NCBI GenBank assembly: GCA_009823395.1
Contig: CM020519.1
Coordinates: 13,301,501-13,365,500, forward strand
From: Thamnaconus septentrionalis
Taxonomy: Eukaryota; Chordata; Actinopteri; Tetraodontiformes; Monacanthidae
DNA length: 64,000 nt
Direction of reading: 5' to 3'
The translations under genes were made by a program, and so were the position numbers. Of the stretch, positions 14,701 to 25,480 are shown piece after piece (position 1 is the stretch's first letter; every line of letters starts with the position of its first letter). The notes below the pieces were generated by a model, which was not told the DNA's origin, ran no database searches, and was given only the letters and a program-made list of their open reading frames with translations.

Positions 14701-17700
14701 TTGTTTCAGCTCATTAAATATATGATTATTCCATGAAGAGAGATTAGGGGGTTTGAAAATAACGGACTGACAAAGCTTTTGGCTCTCATTGGGCAGCCAA
14801 GCGTGTTGCTTAGTTATGCCCTTTGAAAGACATTTTCAGCGTGGCATATCCGCAAATAGCTCTCAAAGGATTCATTTGTAATGGTCTTCTTACGCTAAGT
14901 CATTCATTAGGTGCATGAGTAGTTCATCGGTATTCAAGATTTCTGTATACATGCAAATTCTATTTAGAAATGTATATTAATAACCACCTGCCACAAAAAT
15001 GAGAAAATTGACATATTTGAGAATTTAAAAAAAACTTGTTCTTGTTGATTTATAAAAAAAAAAAATAAGAAACTAAAAATACATAACATAAACTGTCATT
15101 TTGAATTTACCTTTCAATGCCAAAATTTGAGCTGGCTCAAAGGGTTTGACTGAGAAATCAGAAATTGATAAAGCCCAACATGCAAGTTTTTCTGTCAAGG
15201 CCAGGTAAATAACTATAATTTGACCTCTCAAAGTCAGGGAATAATAATGAACTATTACACTTTTCCTTTTTTTTTTTGTATATGTAATTCAAATTTTAGC
15301 AAATGTGTTTCAGGTCAATACCTCCTGCATACTGTGTATTAACATTACAGAAACGTAGGGCAGCGGTGGCATAAACATTACACTGGGTTGTTGATTAATA
15401 TATTTAAGCACAATGTCATGCAAGTTTGTTTAACTGGCAACTCTAAATTGCCTGCATGTCTCAAAACTATATGTCTAGCAGGTCATTGGCGTAAAGCACA
15501 CAGCTCACACTTACGGACTTGGTTGGTTGTCCATCAATTTCAATGATGACTTCCACTTGAGATTGCTGATCAGTCCAAACCCATACTTTATTGCAGGTTG
15601 AGCATTTGTGGGTTGTGGTTGTGGCAGTCGCACTGGCAGCAATGGATTCATTTTTCCTGAGTCTCTGTGGGTGTCTTCTGGCAGTTCTATCCTCCTCCAG
15701 CTTCCGAGTGCCTTCAAGGCAACGTTCTCACTGCGAATCAAAGTCAGCAGCTGCAGTCTATGTTGATGATGTTGTACTTCCTCAGCATGGTCTTCATCAG
15801 GTAGTTGTACCTCTATGTCAAACCCCCTTGCCAGATGCCAGCCATTATGTAGGGACAGTCGGTCTTAAGGCTTTCCAACCACATGTCCAAGCCAGGGCAG
15901 TTGGTATTGGGCGATCGTTGGCTCAAAACTTCTACAGCCGATCTTTGCAAGTATTTCAGTGTGAGGCACACAGTCCTGCCAGGTGAGCCCCAGGATGCGC
16001 CTAATGTGGAATGATCCAAGGACTTGATGTGGCGGCTGTAAGTGACCCATGCTTCACACCTATAGAGGAAGGTGATAGCTTCATATACAGTGAACTTGGT
16101 GTGGAGGTGAAGGTTGCTGTAGACAAAAACTCAGCGTCATAGCTTCCCAAAGGCAGCTGCCGCTTGCCTAATCTGGTTTTGGACCTTAAGGTCAACGCCC
16201 CAATCCTCAGTAAGGATACTGTCAAGATTTTTGAAAGAGCGGGTTATTGTCAGTGGTTGATGCTTGATGATGAAGACAAGTCAGGGAGTGTAAGGTGGAG
16301 GAAGTCCACTGACAGACAACTTCTGTCTTAGTGGTGTTGACAGATTGCCCTATCCTTCTATGGAAGGAGAATGCAGCGAGGATGCCCTGAAGATTGAGTG
16401 GTGAGTGGGCAACAATGCCGAAGTCGTCCAATTTATGAGATTTCCATCCAATGCAAAATCTACACCAGCATTGTGTCCCATGCTCTTTGTAGAGAAACTG
16501 GGTGATGCGTCAGCATACACCCTTACCATAGTCCTGTGTGCACAGGAAAAGATGTGGGCTCCTGTTCTCCAGTGGTCTTTTGAACCATCACCCCAGTATG
16601 GAACTGACAGAGGATATTGACAATTTTGGGTACAGCTGATATTGAGCGGGGAGAGCTGCAAGAACCTCCACAAAGGTCAGTGGCTGACCGAGATCGTGTA
16701 TGGAGGAGTTTGGAGGGGGGTGCTCATGTAGCTCATCCACAATGGTGTTGTCTGTCGAGGAGTGCTGGTTGAGCAGAGCATCAAAATGTTCTGCCCACCT
16801 CAGCAGGATCTTATTTTTGTCCTTCAGTAGTTTGAGACCATTTGCTGCTTTCAGAGGCGTGACAGAGCAACTCCGTTATGGCCCATGGTTTTGGGCAGCT
16901 GCCTCATTAAGTGCAGCACTGACAGAGGGCCACTTCTGGTCCATGGGCTTTTCTGAGCTCAGCCTTGGTTCCATCTCCATCAGTTTCTTAGCTTCGTTCA
17001 GCCTGCAGAGGTACTGCAGGAGTCTTGGCGCCTGTAGGGCTCGGGGAGACTTACAGACCTTACTCCTCCTTTCACCTCCTGTCAGGGGGGTAGCAAGCAG
17101 CGGTAGAATGCAGCATGCACTGAACTACAGACAGATACCAACAGAGGTGGTGGTGGTAGCAGCAGCATGTGAAACTCCCCCTTCTTGCCATCCCCTCTGA
17201 AAAATTCTGCAAAGTCCTTAAAATGCTTTAATGAGCTGACTTTATATGAAATGGCGCAATAACGGAGAGCCTGTAAAAGGCAACATGTTACTGCAGTTTG
17301 GAAAAGGTCTCCGCTTAAATATATGAAACCACTTTAGTGTCTGCTCAAACCAGCCGTAGCCGCACACCCCGACAAACACCCGGTGAGAATGAAACGATGT
17401 TTCAATCTACAAGCCAGCAGTCGCCGCATGGGGCCCCAGCGTGGCCCTCGCACGCCCCAGCTGGTCGCCATGGATCATGCTGAGACGGTGGCTAAAACTT
17501 GATCAAAGGCGCAGACCTGCAAAAATAAATAAATAAAGAAAAGGTAAAGAAGAAGAGGGGGGGGGAACACTGGCCACAAACTCAGCTCCAGACACATTTT
17601 CCTCACTTTCATCACCGCGGAATCAGATAGAAGTGGAGCGTGAAGGCGCGGCTGTGGCATCGCATCAAAGGGGGCCAAATGAATAAATCAAAAGTGAAAA

Positions 17701-20700
17701 CACAACTTTCTCACTTGGAACGTACCACAAGCTGCGGGACGAGGAGACGCTCGAATGTGACGCAAGTTGTTCTCATCTTCGAACATTTGAACGCGTCAAA
17801 GCAAAAAAAAAAAAAAAAAACAGAGAGAGAGACTTTCGACAAACCCTTCGCTCAACTGACCCCCCGCTAGCCGCTCCTTAGCCTGCCCAGTGTGCTGTGT
17901 GGGTTACGAGTGTGCGTTGCGCACTGTTGAACTTCCATAAACTCGGCTGAAATTCTCTGCCGTGTCGGGCTCTTTTCAATCGTAATTGGGATGGACAGAT
18001 TATGAGTGCAGGGGATCTGGGTTCTGTCAATCTCTTCCCCTCCCACTCATGCATGCCGGCACACACACACACACAGACAGGCGTGCACGCTTGCCATCTC
18101 ACATCATAAGGAGCGTTTTTTTTTTGTTTTTTTTTAAATCTGAAGGCCAAATTAAATTTGCATGATATCATTAATCCTTTCCCGTGGACACGTCTGACAC
18201 GTTCAACATGCTAGCGCACACTTGACGACGCACCTTCCTCATCAGGGCCAATGGCGGGAAAAAAAATGGCAGCCCCAACCTTTCTCTCGGCTCAGTGTCA
18301 AGGCGTTACAGTAATTGCTCACGCGATTCCTGACAGGAGCCGCGAGGTATTCGCTAAAGAACCCTCGCGTCGCGCGCTCACCCCTCCCCCGCGCGACGCA
18401 ACGTCGTCTCCCTGCCTCTGCGGTTCTGGTAATTAATTTCCCCACCCCGAGTCTCGATATGGTGCGCGTCCATCTGCGTGTAATACCAAGCATTTCATTA
18501 TGTGCTGATCCCCTTCTCCTCCCGGTGTGTCTGCTCGCCCGTCTCGGCGGTGCATTTGAATTCAAAAGAGGCACTTCCTCAGGTAGCTCCAAAACCCGTC
18601 AAGGACGCTAAGGTGCTCAAGGACCCCAAATGAAATGAATTGTTCGTAGGAGGAGACGGAAGCGCGAGTGGCACTAAGATGGTCATCCAGCCACTAAGAC
18701 ACGCTGGCACTTGATTTTTGCACACTTGAAATGACTGTATGCCTTTGGAAAGGAACACATGGAAAGGCTATTGCACTGCACACGCTGCAACTGCAAGTGA
18801 GTGGAGGAACAATTGGGGTTAAAGGGCACGGAGTCAAAGCACAGTGAAGTTTCTATGAGCTGCTGTACATGTTGTTTAATGTCAGTGTAGTCTTAATGTT
18901 AGACAGGGAGAAAAGTTATATAGAAAATAAAAGTCGGCTAACTAGCTAGCTGGGATAGTTAACAGGATGGAATCGAACCACTGCACCACCATGCTGACAT
19001 ATTAACGCTAATATTGTCGTTGTAGCGGTCTTAGTATTAGTCGTCGTACTGTTAACATGAATATTATTTTGCTCACTAAAAAATTTGAGGTGTACTTTTG
19101 CAAATGTGTTCTTGATTGTTTATAATAAGACATTTAACTGAATCATTTACATTCTGAATAGAATTGAATTCTGAGTATGATAAAAGTTAAGAGTTTATAC
19201 AGTTGAGCATATCTAAATAACTTCAAATAATATGTTGGAGTGGATTCCTTTAAAAAAAAAAAAAAGACAAACATTGCTTCCCATATCTAGGGTAAAATAT
19301 TAAAATCAATTGTTTTGCTTTTGCCCTTTTCTTTTTCTCCCTTTCTTCACAAAACGCCTTTACTCCCTGTGACGATACCATCTTGTTTACTTTCCATTCG
19401 GCGTCTGTCTTTACCTTCCTCTCCCAAAGGTGGACTTTGCTTTTATCGTGTGGCAAAGCTTTCCGGAGCGCATCGTCGGCTATCCGGCGAGGAGCCACTA
19501 CTGGGACACTTCCCGATCCCGCTGGGGCTACACCTCCAAATGGACCAACGACTACTCCATGGTTCTAACTGGCGCTGCCTTCTACCACAGGTGACCTCAT
19601 CACACCCACCATGGCACGCTCGGGGAGTGACCCTTGGTCACGGCGTGCGGAAGATCGCTCTCTGCTATGTGCAGTAATGGAAAATAGCGACGAAAAATGT
19701 TAGAGCCTTGTTTCGTGTGTACTTAAGGTGTGAATTCTGATTTTATTTTTTTTTTTCCATATTTTTCGATATTTGAAAACGGGACAGACAACAGACGCAA
19801 CATGCTGCTAGCGATTAGCGTAAGTTTAAATAGTAGTCAAACATGTCGGCCCATTATTTAAACTCTAAAATGCCAATGTGAGGCAATATTTGGGAGCAAA
19901 GGAAGATGTGGTGAAACAAGTCAAGTCGAGGGTACTGATTAGGTTTAATGCAAGTCTTTGTATTCCCCTAATGCAAATAGCTGCACGGTACGTGGGTGCA
20001 CTAGCAATGAACTGACCTCCCACCCATCTGTCTGTCTGTGTCTGTCTGTGTGTGTGTGTGTGCTTGCAGGTACTACCATTATCTGTTCACCCACTACATC
20101 CCCATCGCCCTGCTGACCACCGTGGACCGCATGGCTAATTGCGAAGACATCCTGATGAACTTCTTGGTTTCGGCCGTCACCAAGCAGCCACCCATCAAAG
20201 TCACGCAGAAAAAGCAGTACAAGGAAACCCTGATGAGCCAGGTAGCGCTCCGCTTTTCCGGCTCCACAATTAGACGTGTTGTTTTAATTAAGGTTAAGAG
20301 CAGACGGCGCTTCGCCCTCTGGTCTGCTTGCCTGTGTAGAGAAGGCAGGAAAGGCCACCAGGCAGTTTAAATGTGTCCTGATCAATTTGTATTTTTTTTT
20401 TTTTTGTACTTAAAAGTACGTTGGTATTAAGTTCCAACCAGAACAGGGTTTGGGCACACTTTTTGGACTGGTGGGGCCACAATGGGTTCTAAAATTTGAC
20501 AAAGGGGCCGGAGCAGCGGCAGGTGGATGGAGTGTACTGGTGACCCATGAAAATATATCATGGGATATGTAGAAAACATGTTGCTTTAATGTCAATCGAA
20601 AATGGACCAAAGCAAAGTTACAGCAAAAAATGTCCTTAAAGCCCCGTATTTAGCTCTTTATTGAAATGACTCTTTAAACACTGAAAAAATGGATGGAATA

Positions 20701-23700
20701 CAGTTATTTTATTACTTATTTACTATTGATAGTATTTCTTCTTCTTCTTCTTTGGGCCGGATTAAAAAGCTTAACGGGACCCATATGGTCCCCGGGCCGT
20801 AGTTTGCCCACGCCTGTGCTAGAACATCTTATATCATCATATATTTTAAATGTTTCACCAGATTTGACATTTTGGGGGGTAAATGAAAAAAGATGGTAAA
20901 TTGTTTTGAGGGGGTTTGTCGCTGACTAATAAGTTGAGAAGCTTTAGGCTGCATTACTGACCTTCTCCCTGAGACACTCCTGTATTTGCATGTTGTGTGT
21001 GTTTTATGTCGCCTGCCCTATACTGGCTTCTGATTGATGGGACCGACCACGGACAGGACGATGACTCAGCACTACGCTCGTGGCAAATAATGACTCAATT
21101 GTAAAGTCAGCTCTGCAAACTAAGGTTTTACCCCTCGTCCATTTCCGGCAACGGGTAGAAAAAAAAACCCCACCAACAGCCATGAGCCGCTTTTTTGTTA
21201 GCTAATTCCATTTTTGTTTCGGATGCGAGAGCGATTTCTCGCCTATTACTTTTGTTCGCCCTGTCCGCCACCTCCTGCAATCGCCTGGAGAGCCTGGAGA
21301 ATGAACCTGCTCCCGGTACCACGGCCAAGAAAAAAAAAAAGGGGGGTCGTCGCCATCAGCGTTGCCCCGAATTGCCCTCTCCTTGAGCAATTTACCACAG
21401 CCATCTGGGGTTTGCCCCACCCCTGCCCCTCCCCCCGGCCGCTGTCTCTCTCACACCAGCAGGTGTGGACTCAAGGCGGCGAGAAAAGTGCAAAATTAAG
21501 TCACGTCTCGGTAGATCGGGATCCTCTCGAGGAACATGATGCAGAGGCCTCGTGGCCATGTGTGTGTTTTTAAACAATATCTGGTGCCTCCAAATTGGAG
21601 AAAAACACTATGATGTCCAAGTTCACACCTAAAGATACAGATTATAGCCAAAATAGTTATAATTTAATTACTCAATTTACTGTACATTTGATGTGGTTAG
21701 TTTTGGTTGCAATTACAATTGTGCAAGACAAATAAAGACACCTCTTGCTTTAGTGAGCAGCCAGTCCGGTTGGCAGGTTATCAGTTTAAATGAATGCAAA
21801 AAAAATAAAGGAGATGTATGGAATGGCATTGCATTTTATGTTGATAAAGCCGCTAACGTCACACAGACCTCATTGGAACCTTGGAGAGCAGTGCTCAAGA
21901 CGTATTTGGCGACAAACATCCTTGGCAGGTCTCAGAAATTGTTATAAATATCGGCAATTTTATGTCTTTTCTGTGTCGGCGCATATTCTGCAGTCCTCTT
22001 GTGCTACAACTTTTCTCTTACATTTCAAACTTCTTTTCTACGAACCCAAGGCAGCCTCAACCTGAGAATGTTCCATGTCGGATAGAAGGAACTATACGCC
22101 CCTCCTTCTGTTGACGCCCGGCCATTTTAATCCTCTTGATGACAAAGACTGGTCGGCTACACGCGCATGTTAGCTAACTGTCCCCTTTTTTTGAAATTGA
22201 GATGGTAGAAAGTGGAGCAAAACATCTGGATTCGCCCGTATGAGATTATCCAGTGCAAATTAAGCTAATGTTAGCATGTCCATCTTGTTCGCTTGACTTT
22301 CTCAGACTCGCAGCGTCATTGACTTGCATCGCCACTCCACATTTTCCTCGCTTGTTCGCTGGGTGTTCGTCATTTTGCCAGCAAGGTGGATCTCAGAAGT
22401 CTTTTTGTTTTGTTTGTTTTGGTTCATGTGCTGTGCCCTACCGCCACCTTTTGCCCCTTTATGGAATCAGCCCCAAAACCAAACCACCTGAAAGGCTAAA
22501 TTAAAACTCAGATGTACCGAGTCCAGTTTTATCCGAACTGAAAGTTTCACTTGGACAGATTGGACAAGTTGGGTCAGTTTGTATAACAGCAACATATACA
22601 ACTGGAGTCCAAGTCAAGAACAAATAGAACTTCATTTTAATGACTCAAGCTTACCGCTGTGAGAACACACATTCACATTTTTTCATATTTTCATGAAAAT
22701 GAGACACTAGTGACAGCTTAATAGTTATTGGTCAAATTTCACTTTCATTTGAGCGGCTTTTAAGGAGGCTCCCACAGATTCACCCAGCTGGACGGGCCGG
22801 ATGACTCTGATAGATCTGGAGGAAATGTTCTTAGAAAGAGATGGCGTGACTGCTGTAAGCAACACCACCTGCTGCCTCATATAACAAGCATGTTGGCGCA
22901 AGTGATTCCCAGACCCCCAATAAGCAGAGCTGTATGGAACATGATGGTATCAACAAAAAAAAAAAAAAGCTTCCGTGACATGATACTCATAAAAGCACAG
23001 TATGACCCTGTCAAAGTGTTATTTCAAGAGAGACAGATTAAGCATCTTACAGGCATCCTGTGGCTGCTTTGTTGTTTTAACCTGAAACCAGAAACAGTAG
23101 CCGCAATAGGTCTGTAATCTAGATGAAGTCATGTCTCTGGGTAGATGTCAAACTCATCTCTGTTTACTTTGTAACGCATTAGTCCCAACACTTCGTAGGG
23201 TGGGTGTGTGTTTTCGTTGTGCCCTGAAGCATTTTTGAATGAGGCTATCTCATATGGGCACGCAGATGTGGGATGTGTGCAGTTGTGATAAATAATAGTC
23301 GTGATGATCATTTTATTTGTGCCTGTTGCATAAAGCACAGTCACTTGTTTATATTACCTTTATTTTTCTGTTTTCACCATTGAATGCTAAACAATTGAAA
23401 GTAGGAAATGGATATAATAAATGTGTGCAGCGTGCACTCTTTAATGTGTGATTTGCTTTAGTCTGCTGTAAAAAAGAAGATGAGCTCCATCTTACATTTC
23501 CTTCATAGTGAAAAAGCTTCTTAAGCTAATAACGCGTTCTTCTTTCACAGGCTTCTTAATGTTTGAAAGAAGCTTTTTTTGGGGCCAAGAACTTCTGTGT
23601 GTTGTCCAGCAAAATGTACATTTTCTAAAGAAAAGGGGTCACATGAAACATTTTGAAAACAGTAACAAACATACCTTTGTGTTTTTTGTTTGTTTGTTTG

Positions 23701-24099
23701 TTTTTTAATAAACATTGCAAACTGTACCAATGTGATTAGCTTAGCTAATAGCTTATGATTAGCTGTCCGGGAGGATTGGTTCCTTTGGCAGAACCTGTTT
23801 TGAATAGAAATAAATACGTAATTTTGCCATTATGTATATATACACTATCTATAAAATGTGATTCGACTTTCTACCTATCACAGTTCAGTTCTCTCCTCTC
23901 TCTCTGAACCAAGGGTGCCAAGGCGTCACGATGGGCCGACCCGGACCATTTCGCCCAGCGGCAGACCTGCATGAACGTCTTTAGCCACTGGCTGGGCTAC
24001 ATGCCCCTGGTTCACTCCCAGATGCGGCTCGACCCTGTGCTGTTCAGGGACCAGGTGTCCATCCTACGGAAAAAGTACAGAGACATTGAAAAGCTCTGA
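3827..24099 (+). CDS. ext1: Exostosin-1 type heparan sulfate glycosyltransferase, C-terminal six exons (spliced; span)
   Basis: Six exons splice to 824 nt encoding the last 274 residues and a TGA stop. The protein is the C-terminal GT64 domain of an EXT1-like exostosin. EXT1 and EXT2 together polymerise heparan sulfate (alternating GlcA and GlcNAc) in the ER/Golgi as type II membrane proteins. Recognisable blocks in order are [33 protein letters not shown] (DxD-type metal/UDP-sugar site), [64 protein letters not shown] and the end [17 protein letters not shown]1, not EXT2 or an EXTL, fits best because of this tail and the exon pattern. The first exon here starts in phase 1, so earlier exons (cytosolic tail, membrane anchor, GT47 domain) lie upstream of the window; I found no sign of them in bases 1-3826. 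All internal junctions are GT-AG and keep the frame. Which teleost ext1 paralog this is cannot be told from the window. Confidence 0.95.
4756..4851 (+). CDS. ext1: ext1 exon B
   Basis: This exon is 96 nt and phase 0 at both ends, encoding [18 protein letters not shown] through TVTEGQTK. The acceptor is CCTTCCAG and the donor is AAG/GTAAGA. The WNCDKPLP block is a signature of EXT1 and EXT2-type GT64 domains. Confidence 0.95.
5382..5436. repeat. (ATGG)n/(GGAA)n degenerate tetranucleotide repeat
   Basis: Runs of GATG grade into GAAGGAAGG within the ext1 intron. Confidence 0.85.
5613..5660. repeat. Perfect inverted repeat, 17-bp arms, 14-nt loop
   Basis: The arms at 5613-5629 and 5644-5660 are exact reverse complements. 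AATGAGCA upstream (about 5599) and TGCTCATT downstream (about 5691) look like a further outer pair, so this may be the core of a small foldback element. Confidence 0.85.
6031..6717 (+). CDS. Intronless coiled-coil, basic-rich protein nested in an ext1 intron (unrecognised family, copy 1)
   Basis: This is a single open frame of 228 residues, starting at ATG 6031 (context AAGAAAATGC) and ending at TGA 6715-6717. I do not recognise the family. Residues about 25-100 are rich in heptad-like Leu/Gln/Glu/Lys sequence ([29 protein letters not shown]) and should form a coiled coil. Residues 112-123 hold a very basic run ([11 protein letters not shown]) that could be a nuclear or nucleolar signal. The C-terminus ends with SLKVKISI and an acidic tail. 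It lies in sense orientation in the intron between ext1 exons B and C. A paralog lies on the other strand at 26941-27429. The coding region is clearly more GC-rich than the flanking intron. An AATAAA at 6871 followed by an A-rich tract at 6909 suggests a processed retrocopy. An open frame on the opposite strand (6049-6609) is a shadow. Confidence 0.75.
   Translation: MQCPSYSRGHHRAYKHRPAYHVPHRELVVKFFELQQQLGELNKLVDREQVQSQVQRSVIKGLQRELKSATRQTETQRALKEKSIHREEETRRELVKLVKDNCRESHSPESNGRQKRRKKKKQRAEQEKVASDVDQGALQDRRRRLSEQQKTAKVPQVQFNQTNEFARKQADDAFPDTPTNQPSFTEREQRRKQSLDELLPKFKQNCSLKVKISIEPKDEREDHPHQEL
6871..6876 (+). promoter_or_regulatory. Candidate poly(A) signal of the nested intronless gene
   Basis: AATAAA lies 153 nt past the stop of the 6031-6717 frame. 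An A-rich tract begins about 33 nt later, the spacing expected between the hexamer and the poly(A) site. Confidence 0.55.
6909..6934 (+). repeat. A-rich tract, possible genomic remnant of a poly(A) tail
   Basis: Two runs of A (11 and 12 nt) are split by TT, placed where a copied mRNA tail would end if the upstream gene is a retrocopy. A plain simple-sequence run is the alternative. Confidence 0.4.
8745..8772. repeat. (CA)n microsatellite
   Basis: An AC run of about 28 nt. Confidence 0.95.
9281..9430 (+). repeat. Dispersed repeat of about 125 bp, copy A
   Basis: It shares the ordered blocks AAGTGTGTAATATTTG, AGAAGAAAC, CATCAAGTGG, CTCCCCCTCCTGA and GCCAGTAAACTACGG with copies at 34674, 46201 (reverse) and 61631. 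Family not recognised. Confidence 0.7.
9546..9580. repeat. Perfect hairpin, 15-bp arms, 5-nt loop
   Basis: ATAGCAGCTAACTGG (9546-9560) pairs exactly with 9566-9580 across the loop GACGG. It lies about 115 bp beyond copy A of the dispersed repeat. Confidence 0.9.
12363..12452 (+). CDS. ext1: ext1 exon C, carries the DED sugar-nucleotide site
   Basis: This exon is 90 nt and phase 0 at both ends, encoding [18 protein letters not shown] then [12 protein letters not shown]. The acceptor is CTTTCCAG and the donor is GAG/GTGAGT. The D-E-D triplet is the DxD-like motif of GT64 enzymes, which binds the divalent metal and UDP-sugar. The intron before it (7.5 kb) holds the nested intronless gene at 6031-6717. 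Confidence 0.96.
13623..14122. mobile_element. hAT-like MITE, copy 1, with 8-bp target duplication
   Basis: A 500-bp element starts CAGTGTTGGCAAGTAATC and ends in the inverse, CCAACAACACTG. It is flanked by TTCACCAA (13615-13622) and TTCATCAA (14123-14130), a 7/8 match of the length typical for hAT transposons. The interior is rich in AGTAAT/ATTACT and has no coding capacity. Copies 2 and 3 lie at 38890 and 41338. Confidence 0.85.
14131..15505. other. ext1 intron sequence without recognised features
   Basis: This is mixed unique sequence with ATTA-rich blocks around 14640-14930 and A-runs. I see no gene or classified repeat. Confidence 0.4.
15510..17160 (-). mobile_element. Decayed antisense LINE (non-LTR retrotransposon) ORF2 fragment
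   Basis: On the minus strand, in shifting frames broken by stops, one reads in order [17 protein letters not shown], the pre-catalytic [11 protein letters not shown] region, a degenerate catalytic motif [42 protein letters not shown], and a C-terminal zinc-finger-like [10 protein letters not shown]. This is the order of a LINE reverse transcriptase with a C-terminal finger. It is antisense to ext1 and clearly dead. The plus-strand frame at 15591-15986 is only its shadow. I do not assign a named clade. Confidence 0.75.
17200..19429 (+). other. ext1 intron with GC-rich islands
   Basis: No exon is recognised. A CpG-rich stretch at about 18330-18420 and a short CA run near 18060 stand out. Open frames there show no known domain. 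Confidence 0.4.
19430..19590 (+). CDS. ext1: ext1 exon D
   Basis: This exon is 161 nt, starting in phase 0 and leaving two bases of a split codon (AG/G, Arg). It encodes [20 protein letters not shown], then [17 protein letters not shown], then [16 protein letters not shown]. The acceptor is CCCAAAG and the donor is CACAG/GTGACC. Confidence 0.96.
20070..20241 (+). CDS. ext1: ext1 exon E
   Basis: This exon is 172 nt. Its first base completes the Arg codon split from the previous exon, and it ends in phase 0 at CAG/GTAGCG. It encodes [19 protein letters not shown], then [19 protein letters not shown], then [19 protein letters not shown]. The acceptor GCTTGCAG lies behind a short TG repeat (about 20047-20062). 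Confidence 0.96.
20242..23913 (+). other. Last ext1 intron
   Basis: It contains a hAT-like repeat (20444-20817) and a GC-richer stretch around 21200-21560 whose overlapping open frames look like chance. No exon is recognised. Confidence 0.5.
20444..20817. mobile_element. Old hAT-like repeat (CAGGG...GCCTG termini)
   Basis: The left end CAGGGTTTGGGCACAC and the right end GCCGTAGTTTGCCCACGCCTG resemble the common vertebrate hAT-derived repeat type with a GGGCCG...GGCCC interior. The 8-bp flanks match only partly. A fragment of the same right end occurs at 29700-29767. Confidence 0.55.
23914..24099 (+). CDS. ext1: ext1 last exon with stop codon
   Basis: This exon is 186 nt including TGA at 24097-24099. 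It encodes [17 protein letters not shown], then [19 protein letters not shown], then [18 protein letters not shown] and the C-terminus YRDIEKL. The acceptor CCAAG sits behind a CT-rich tract. The ending is nearly the same as in mammalian EXT1, which fixes the 3' end of the gene. Confidence 0.96.
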   Translation, partial: GAKASRWADPDHFAQRQTCMNVFSHWLGYMPLVHSQMRLDPVLFRDQVSILRKKYRDIEKL

Positions 24100-24830
24100 A
24101 AGTCGCAAGGAAACGTGCGAGATTCTTCACGGCGAAAGAGAGTGTGCGGTTGTGCGCGTGTATTCCCGTGTTTCCTGTGCAAGTGTGAGAATGAGCGCAC
24201 CAAAGTCGAACCGACGACGATCTGCAAGATGAAAAGAAGTACTTCACGCGCATTGGAAATGAGAGTGCAACGAAGCGACTCAAGCAAGGTACATCACGTG
24301 CGTTTCGTAAGAAACAAAACATCCGGTATGCCTTGGAGCAAAGCGCTCAGTGGCTGTGCATATCCCCCACTTGTGACATCACACATACTTATGCATGGGT
24401 ACACATGCAATAAAGACTTGGAAATGCTCAAGAGAAACCTGACCACAGAGAATACATGTTGCATGGTTGATCAAGACAGATTTACAAGGATATTAATTTA
24501 AAAAAAAAAAACAGTGTGTATTTAAATAATAAATACTGATGGTTGCTGCACCGGCAGTCGTCAAGTAAACCACATGGTAGAGCGTAAGATGAAAAGAGTT
24601 TTATCAACTGAGTTGAAAAACAGCTCTGTATGTACAGTTAAAGACATATTATAAAAAGAAACTGTAGATTCTGGGTTGATAGCCCAAACTACCAATGCAC
24701 ACTGGAGATTCAGTATGTCTCTTGTATACTAATGTAGATTCTAAGCATCATTTCCTGTGTGTGTGAAGAAAATGGAAATACAGAATAAAGAGATGTTATG
24801 ATATAAGACCATTGGCACTGGTCATTTCTT
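24100..24830 (+). other. ext1: ext1 3' untranslated region with candidate poly(A) signals
   Basis: Non-coding sequence follows the ext1 stop. AATAAA hexamers lie at 24409-24414, 24528-24533 and 24784-24789, the last followed by T-rich sequence. Any of the three could end the transcript, and I cannot tell which is used. Confidence 0.5.
24409..24414 (+). promoter_or_regulatory. ext1: Candidate poly(A) signal of ext1
   Basis: AATAAA lies 310 nt after the ext1 stop codon and is the first canonical hexamer downstream. Others follow at 24528 and 24784. Confidence 0.45.
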
Positions 24831-24949
24831 TTTATTTTCAGGTTTCCTTATGTATTCGTATGTCAGCAATTTCATTGATCTGCACTGACCGTGCTTTCCC
24901 ACTAAACCCAGACTGGGACTGGAGCCGTTGTCAATTTCATTATTTGACT

Positions 24950-25480
24950 TAAATGGATCAATGGAGGCAGTGACAGTAGACGCATGTCCTGCCGGTTGGG
25001 GCGTGACCTAGCAGATGAGAACGGCTCAAGGCTGGTAGTCCGTGAAGGACAGTGGAAGGCACACCAATGCGCTTGAGCTGTTTGCGGTGCACATAGCGCT
25101 CAAACGGTTTATGCCTTTCCTGCAAGGGATCATCCGGTCAGACAACTCGTCGACAGTGGCCAATGTCAACCACCAAGGCGGCACCAGGTCAGCACAGCTT
25201 CTGCAGTCAACGTATCTTCTGGGAGAACGGAATCAGGTGGCGGACTTTCTTGGCGCAAACCCCATGGGAAGCGGAGCTTTCATCCATTGGTTGGCCTGAT
25301 TTAGGACCTCTCGAAGAGGCAAAGGTGGATCTCTTTGCTTCTGAGGAGTCAGCCCATTGTCGCCTGTGGTACTCATGGAACCGGTACTTATCCAGCCTTC
25401 TCGGCCAGGATGCTCTGACAAACGACTGGCCTCAGACCCAGTTCTACCCCTTCTGGCATTGCCGACCAATTTACACTGCA
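24950..25480 (+). mobile_element. Decayed DIRS-like retrotransposon, RNase H fragment
   Basis: Broken frames read DACPAGWGVT, NALELFAVHIALKRFMPFL, RSDNSSTVANVNHQGGTRSA, NQVADFLG, then VDLFASEESAHCRLWYSW. This is the RNase H region and following segment of DIRS-type tyrosine-recombinase retrotransposons as found in fish. Stops and frameshifts make it non-functional. No tyrosine recombinase or terminal repeats were seen. Confidence 0.7.

Noticed and set aside
15591..15986. Plus-strand open frame of 131 residues
   Set aside because: It is antisense to the decayed LINE, whose minus-strand reading shows reverse transcriptase and finger motifs.
18242..18611. Overlapping open frames on both strands in a CpG-rich block
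   Set aside because: Frames on both strands come from base composition; no domain, and they lie inside an ext1 intron without suitable splice sites.
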